Assembly: GCF_002835735.1 (NCBI RefSeq)
Contig: NZ_PISD01000011.1
Location: 30,602 to 94,601, forward strand
Source of the DNA: Cytobacillus horneckiae
Lineage (GTDB): Bacteria; Bacillota; Bacilli; Bacillales; Cytobacillaceae
DNA length: 64,000 nucleotides
Direction of reading: 5' to 3'
Part shown: positions 59,349 through 64,000 of the stretch, in pieces
How positions within the stretch are numbered: position 1 is the stretch's first letter
How the letters are laid out: every line of letters starts with the position of its first letter
Made by a program: the position numbers and the translations under genes
The notes under the pieces: generated by a model
Seen by the model: only the letters and a program-made list of their open reading frames with translations
Databases searched by the model: none
Told to the model about the DNA's origin: nothing

Positions 59349-59756
59349 CTATGAAATGCTTGCCCCAATGATATAAGAAAGTCCTATAGATAATATCATT
59401 GAAATGAGGCCAACTGCTATATTATTATTTTGAATTTCATCATCAACTTTAAATTTAGGCGTCAAAAATTCAAAGATAAAATAAGCGATAATTAGAAGGA
59501 AGAATCCGAATAGCCCCCAGCCGACCATGACAAGCAAATGATCATTGTGCATGATGGAATGGCGAAAAACATTGGCAATCCCAAATATTTTCCCTCCTGT
59601 TGCCATAGCTACCGCGACATTCCCATTCTTAATTTCTTCCCAGTTATTATACTTAGTGACAAGTTCAAAGATAGCCAAGAAAACAACAATACATAAAATA
59701 ACTACACTAAAATACGCAGCAGTTAGTACAAATTCATTTTCCCAAAATTGTTCCAT
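59349..59756 (-). CDS. yshE: YshE, DUF350-family membrane protein
   Basis: The 135-residue protein has four transmembrane helices typical of the DUF350/UPF0719 group; VAMATGGKIFGIANVF and NIAVGLISMILSIGLSYIIGASIS show the small-residue-rich helices. The function is unknown. It lies between mutSB and lcfA as in B. subtilis. GGGGAGAC precedes the ATG. Confidence 0.85.
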   Translation of the reverse strand: MEQFWENEFVLTAAYFSVVILCIVVFLAIFELVTKYNNWEEIKNGNVAVAMATGGKIFGIANVFRHSIMHNDHLLVMVGWGLFGFFLLIIAYFIFEFLTPKFKVDDEIQNNNIAVGLISMILSIGLSYIIGASIS

Positions 59757-59774
59757 ATGATTGTCTCCCCATCA

Positions 59775-62132
59775 TTATTTAAACTCGACAACCGTTACGC
59801 CAGTGCCGCCTTCTCCAGCTTCACCAAATCTGATTTTCTTAACAGATCTATGGTTCCGTAAATATTCCTGTACCCCCTGCCTAAGCGCACCCGTTCCTTT
59901 CCCATGTATTATTGAAACACGGGGATAGGCAGCAAGCAAGGCATCATCAATATATTTCTCTACGCGCATGAGGGCATTTTCATACCTTTCGCCGCGGAGG
60001 TCAAGCTCTAGGCTTACATGGAAATCCTTCCCTTTGACTGTAGCCATTGGTTTCGTTTCCACTGGTTTAGGCGTTTTAATAAACTCTAAATCCTTTTCTT
60101 CCACTTTCATTTTCAATATGCCAATTTGAACATGCCATTCTTTGTCGGCAACCTTCTCTATTAACTGTCCTTTTTGACCAAAGCTTAAGACCTTTACTTC
60201 ATCTCCAGGGTGGAAGGCATGCTTGTGATTTGTTTTTGGTTTGTTTTTATGCTGCTTACCTGCTTCAGGAATAGCGGCTGATAATCTTTTTTTCGCTTCA
60301 ATTAATTCATGCTCCTTCACCTCGGCATGCTTTTCTATTCGCATTTGCCTTAGATCACGAATAATCTCTTCCGCTTCATCTTGGGCTTTCCCAATAATAT
60401 TAGCAGCTTCTGCCGCTGCCTTATCACGCAGCTTATCCTTCTCTTCGTAAAATTCTACCATTTGCTTTTGTAGATCGCTATGAAGTTTCTCTGCATTCTT
60501 CAGTAAATCTCTTGCTTTATCTCTTTCTCTTTCTGCCTGTTTCTTACTGTCTTCTAATGAGGCAATCATGTTTTCAACTTTATTATTATCTGCGCTAATA
60601 TATGTTCTTGCAGTATCGATAACTTTCTCGTTTAGACCTAATCGTTTAGATATTTCAAAGGCATTACTTCTCCCTGGAACGCCAATCAAAAGCTTATACG
60701 TCGGACTTAAAGTCTCCACATTAAATTCAACGCTGGCATTCACGACTCCTTCTCTATTGTACCCGTACGCTTTTAGTTCTGGGTAATGAGTAGTAGCGAT
60801 TACTCTAGCGCCTCTCTTATAAACTTCGTCAAGTATGGAGATGGCTAAAGCCGCCCCCTCTTGAGGATCTGTTCCAGCGCCTAGCTCATCGAAAAGGACA
60901 AGGCTATTAAAGTCCACTTTATTTAAAATATCAACTATATTGACCATATGTGACGAAAAAGTACTCAAGCTTTGTTCAATCGATTGCTCATCGCCAATAT
61001 CCGCATATACAGCATCAAATACCGCTATTTCTGATCCATCTAAAGTAGGAATTTGCAATCCGGCCTGTGCCATTAATGTGCATAACCCGACTGTTTTTAA
61101 TGTGACTGTTTTCCCGCCCGTATTTGGTCCAGTTATAACTATTGTAGAGTAATCCTGTCCTAATGAAATATCATTAGCCACCACTTCATCGGCTGCAATC
61201 AGAGGATGGCGCGCTTTAAATAAAGCTAATCTGCCTTCATTATTAATGTTTGGCTTGCTTCCCTTTATACTTTTGCTATAACGCGCCTTTGCAAACATGA
61301 AGTCTATTTCTGTCAGCACAGAAACTATCGTTTGCAGCTCTTCCTTATTCTCTCCTGTTTGCAAAGAGAGATCGATAAGGATTTTTTCTATTTCCTGCTG
61401 CTCTTTAACTCTTAAACTTTGCAGCTCATTATTCAATTGCACAATAGACTGCGGTTCAATAAATAATGTCTGGCCGGATGAGCTTTGGTCGTGGATAATC
61501 CCGCCGTAATGGCTTCTATATTCCTGTTTTACAGGCAGGACAAAGCGATCATTCCGAATCGTAATAATTGCATCGGAAAGCATCTTTTGTGCATTGGATG
61601 AGCGGATCATGCTCTCCAGTCTTTCTCTGATTCGGCCTTCTCTTGTACGAAGCTGCGTTCTTAGTGACCTTAACGCTTCACTAGCACTATCCAACACTTC
61701 ACCATTCTCATCTATTGCATTCCGTATCGACGTTTCTAAGTCTGCTAACACGATAATTTTATCGGTGTAGCTTAATAATATCGGCAATTCATTTTCTTCT
61801 TCAATATAGTCTTCAATAAAGCGCTTTATTTGTCTGCTTGCATGGATTGTGCTTGCAACCTGTGTTAGCTCATGAGGACTTAGCATTCCGCCGATGACCG
61901 CACGCTTAACATGAGGGACAATATCAAAAATGCCCCCAAGCGGTACATTTCCCTTTATTCTAAGCACCTGCACCGCTTCATCTGTTTCCTCCTGTGTACG
62001 AACGACTTCAGAGAAATCAACGGAAGGATAAAGATTTTCCGCTTTCTTTTTCCCAAGCATGGATGAGACATATGTAAGCAGCTGTTCCTTCACTTTATTA
62101 AATTCTAAAACTTTTAATATTCTTTCTTGCAC
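59775..62132 (-). CDS. mutSB: MutS2, recombination/ribosome-rescue ATPase
   Basis: The 785-residue MutS2 protein has the lever/clamp helices, the ABC ATPase with Walker [16 protein letters not shown] and Walker [18 protein letters not shown], a long coiled coil (about 515-630), a KOW-like part ([14 protein letters not shown]) and a C-terminal Smr endonuclease domain with [12 protein letters not shown] and HGKGTGAL. MutS2 suppresses homologous recombination and in B. subtilis also acts on collided ribosomes. It starts with GTG 62132 after AGGGGGAA, 23 bp after polX. Confidence 0.95.
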   Translation of the reverse strand: MQERILKVLEFNKVKEQLLTYVSSMLGKKKAENLYPSVDFSEVVRTQEETDEAVQVLRIKGNVPLGGIFDIVPHVKRAVIGGMLSPHELTQVASTIHASRQIKRFIEDYIEEENELPILLSYTDKIIVLADLETSIRNAIDENGEVLDSASEALRSLRTQLRTREGRIRERLESMIRSSNAQKMLSDAIITIRNDRFVLPVKQEYRSHYGGIIHDQSSSGQTLFIEPQSIVQLNNELQSLRVKEQQEIEKILIDLSLQTGENKEELQTIVSVLTEIDFMFAKARYSKSIKGSKPNINNEGRLALFKARHPLIAADEVVANDISLGQDYSTIVITGPNTGGKTVTLKTVGLCTLMAQAGLQIPTLDGSEIAVFDAVYADIGDEQSIEQSLSTFSSHMVNIVDILNKVDFNSLVLFDELGAGTDPQEGAALAISILDEVYKRGARVIATTHYPELKAYGYNREGVVNASVEFNVETLSPTYKLLIGVPGRSNAFEISKRLGLNEKVIDTARTYISADNNKVENMIASLEDSKKQAERERDKARDLLKNAEKLHSDLQKQMVEFYEEKDKLRDKAAAEAANIIGKAQDEAEEIIRDLRQMRIEKHAEVKEHELIEAKKRLSAAIPEAGKQHKNKPKTNHKHAFHPGDEVKVLSFGQKGQLIEKVADKEWHVQIGILKMKVEEKDLEFIKTPKPVETKPMATVKGKDFHVSLELDLRGERYENALMRVEKYIDDALLAAYPRVSIIHGKGTGALRQGVQEYLRNHRSVKKIRFGEAGEGGTGVTVVEFK

Positions 62133-62155
62133 GAGGATTCCCCCTATGACTTACC

Positions 62156-63883
62156 CTACTTTTTCATCTGGCGTTTATGTAAAAAGTTAAGAAAGTCTTC
62201 TGTATTCATTGCATTGAGAACCGAGGCTTTTAAAATCCAGGCTTTTTTTGCAGCGGAAACCCCAATTCCCATATGATTCAATGTGTCGATTTTATGTGCA
62301 TCAGTATTAATAACAATTTTGACACCAGCTTCCTGTGCCATTTTAAGTGGCTCAGTTGCCAAATCTAATCTATTTGGATTCGCATTTAATTCCAATGCTG
62401 TATTTGTTTCTTTTGCCAATTTAATTAACATTTCCATATCGACGCTATAGCCGTCTCTTCTTCCAATCAATCTTCCTGTCGGATGAGCAATGATATCTAC
62501 ATGAGCATTTTTTAATGCCGTCCGCAGCCGTTCCATTATATTCTCCTTTGATTGAGAAAAAGCAGAATGGATGGAAGCTATGACAAGGTCCATTTCCGCC
62601 AACACTTCATCATCATAATCGAGTGTTCCATCAGGAAGTATATCCATTTCTATTCCGGAAAGAATCGTAATGTCGTCATATTGTTCATTTAAAGCATGAA
62701 TGATTTCCTTCTGTTTTAATAACCTTTCCGTTGTTAGCCCATTCGCAACTTTTAAATATTGTGAGTGGTCTGTGATCGCCATATATTTATAGCCTTTCGC
62801 CCGGCAAGCTTCAATCATCTCCTCGATTGAATTCGCGCCATCGCTCCATGTCGTATGCATGTGAAGATCGCCTTTAATATCTTCTAAGGTGATCAGCTCC
62901 GTATCATGTGAAAATTCGTCCACTTCTTTCCCATTCTCGCGAATTTCTGGCGGAAATGCCGGCAAGCCAAAATGAGAATAAAACGCCTCTTCATTTGTAA
63001 AAGTTGTTATTTCACCCGTCTCGTTATTTTCTACACCATATTCACTGATTTTTTCTCCACGTTCCTTTGCCAGCTGTCTCATTCTTACATTATGGTCTTT
63101 TGAACCTGTAAAATGATGAAGCGTTGATGCAAATTCAGCCGGTGTCACTAACCGAAAATCAACAGAAACGTCATAATTATATTCAAGCACAATCGATACC
63201 TTTGTATCGCCTGCTGCAATCACTTCTTTTATATCTGGCAGCGTTAATAGCTGATCTTTCACTGATTGCGGATCATCTGTAGAAATGATGAAATCAAGAT
63301 CTTTAATCGTCTCTCTCATTCTTCTCAGACTGCCCGCACGTGAATACTTTTCAATATCATTAAAATGCGCTAATTTTTCTTCAATTGCATCAGCAATTGG
63401 CAGCATAAAAGCGATAGGCAACCGTTCTGGTCTAGCTCCGACATTTTCAAGAGCGGCAACGATTTTTTCCTCAGTTTTTTTCCCGAAGCCTGCCAACGCT
63501 TGCACTTTATGATCCCGGCATGCCTCTGCCAGATCAGCTGCATTCTCAACCCCGAGCTCCTTATAAAGTTTGGCGATTTTTTTCCCTCCTAAACCAGGCA
63601 GTTGAAGGAGCGGGATCAAGCCTGCAGGAACCTCATTCTTTAACTCTTGAAGTACTGTGGATTTTTCATCACGTATGAATTCCTCTATTACTGCAGCCGT
63701 TCCTTTACCAATTCCCGACAGCTTAGTAAAGTCATCAATTTCAGCCAATGTTTGATCATTCGCTTCAAGCGCACCAGCTGCCTTGCGGAATGCCGCAGTC
63801 TTAAATGGGTTTTCCCCCTTTAGTTCCATGTATATCGCTATAGTCTCAAGTAAATGGATCACATCTTTTTTATTCACACTCAT
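62156..63883 (-). CDS. polX: DNA polymerase/3'-5' exonuclease PolX
   Basis: PolX is a family X polymerase for base-excision repair gap filling. The 575-residue protein has N-terminal HhH elements (IDDFTKLSGIGKGTAAVIEE, LPGLGGKKIAKLYKELG), the polymerase palm with metal aspartates near GSLRRMRETIKDLDFIIS, and the C-terminal PHP exonuclease domain with DLHMHTTWSDG, GIEMDI and INTDAH. The domain order and length match B. subtilis PolX. It lies directly upstream of mutSB. Confidence 0.96.
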   Translation of the reverse strand: MSVNKKDVIHLLETIAIYMELKGENPFKTAAFRKAAGALEANDQTLAEIDDFTKLSGIGKGTAAVIEEFIRDEKSTVLQELKNEVPAGLIPLLQLPGLGGKKIAKLYKELGVENAADLAEACRDHKVQALAGFGKKTEEKIVAALENVGARPERLPIAFMLPIADAIEEKLAHFNDIEKYSRAGSLRRMRETIKDLDFIISTDDPQSVKDQLLTLPDIKEVIAAGDTKVSIVLEYNYDVSVDFRLVTPAEFASTLHHFTGSKDHNVRMRQLAKERGEKISEYGVENNETGEITTFTNEEAFYSHFGLPAFPPEIRENGKEVDEFSHDTELITLEDIKGDLHMHTTWSDGANSIEEMIEACRAKGYKYMAITDHSQYLKVANGLTTERLLKQKEIIHALNEQYDDITILSGIEMDILPDGTLDYDDEVLAEMDLVIASIHSAFSQSKENIMERLRTALKNAHVDIIAHPTGRLIGRRDGYSVDMEMLIKLAKETNTALELNANPNRLDLATEPLKMAQEAGVKIVINTDAHKIDTLNHMGIGVSAAKKAWILKASVLNAMNTEDFLNFLHKRQMKK

Positions 63884-63914
63884 TTAACATCTGCTCCATT
63901 ATTTTAGTATCGTT

Positions 63915-64000
63915 TTAGTCTTTCCAACTTCCCCAATCCAATAACCCTAACAATAAGATTATACACGCTATGAAATGCAGAGGCGACTGTTTAGGGGCGC
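63915..64000 (-). CDS. Possible C-terminal end of an upstream gene, cut by window edge
   Basis: One minus-strand frame is open from the window edge to a TAA at 63915 and reads a hydrophobic tail ending LLLGLLDWGSWKD; the other two frames stop at once. In B. subtilis the membrane protein gene yshB (CvpA family) lies here, so this may be its end, but 28 codons are too few to be sure and it could be untranslated. Confidence 0.3.
   Translation of the reverse strand, partial: APKQSPLHFIACIILLLGLLDWGSWKD

Overview
The window is a low-G+C chromosome segment from an endospore-forming member of the Bacillaceae. Nearly every gene has a recognisable Bacillus subtilis counterpart, and most lie in the B. 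subtilis order: ysxE-spoVID-hemLBDCXA, ysxC-lonA-lonB-clpX-tig-ysoA, leuDCBA-ilvCHB, ysnB-rdgB-gerM-racE-ysmB-gerE-ysmA-sdhBAC-yslB-lysC-uvrC-trxA-etfAB-fadB-fadR-lcfA-yshE-mutSB-polX. Spore genes (spoVID, ysxE, gerM, gerE, lonB with a sigma-F-type promoter) fix the lifestyle. The genus cannot be settled from the sequence alone; a Bacillus/Cytobacillus-like organism is my guess. Almost all genes are on the minus strand, so operons read from high to low coordinates.

Layout. 1-2.1 kb: two spore-envelope genes. 2.6-9.1 kb: the six-gene haem operon with a PerR-type operator upstream. 9.2-12.2 kb: a plus-strand membrane protein and a three-gene polar amino-acid ABC transporter, which interrupt the B. 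subtilis order between hemA and ysxC. 12.4-22.2 kb: GTPase and protein quality control (LonA, LonB, ClpX, trigger factor) and a TPR protein. 22.2-31 kb: the ilv-leu operon, with a leucine-type T-box leader, sigma-A promoter, CodY-like box and cre site. 31.5 kb: tRNA-Arg(TCT). 31.7-37.8 kb: ysnB, rdgB, gerM, an inserted recQ, racE and ysmB; rph, which lies between rdgB and gerM in B. subtilis, is absent. 37.9-40.1 kb: an AT-rich, gene-poor island with a decayed second copy of the gerE 3' end and three tiny plus-strand membrane proteins. 40.1-45 kb: gerE, ysmA and a 1288-residue secreted nuclease/nucleotidase inserted before sdh. 45.3-53.4 kb: succinate dehydrogenase, yslB, lysC with a lysine riboswitch and an internal beta-subunit start, uvrC and trxA. 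53.6-59.1 kb: the fatty-acid beta-oxidation and electron-transfer-flavoprotein cluster with a perfect FadR operator. 59.2-64 kb: yshE with a 25-codon companion, mutSB, polX and a gene tail at the window edge.

Most of the window is conserved core genome, and I found no obviously new defence or mobile system. The most unusual places are the gerE duplication scar with its small-protein island, the 33-residue repeat array in SpoVID, the absence of rph, the secreted nuclease lacking a sortase signal, the repeated terminator-like elements between clpX and tig, and the interrupted leuB-leuC junction. The regulatory wiring (ilv-leu, lysC, fad, lonB, lonA, gerE, sdh) is readable in detail and agrees with what is known from B. 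subtilis.
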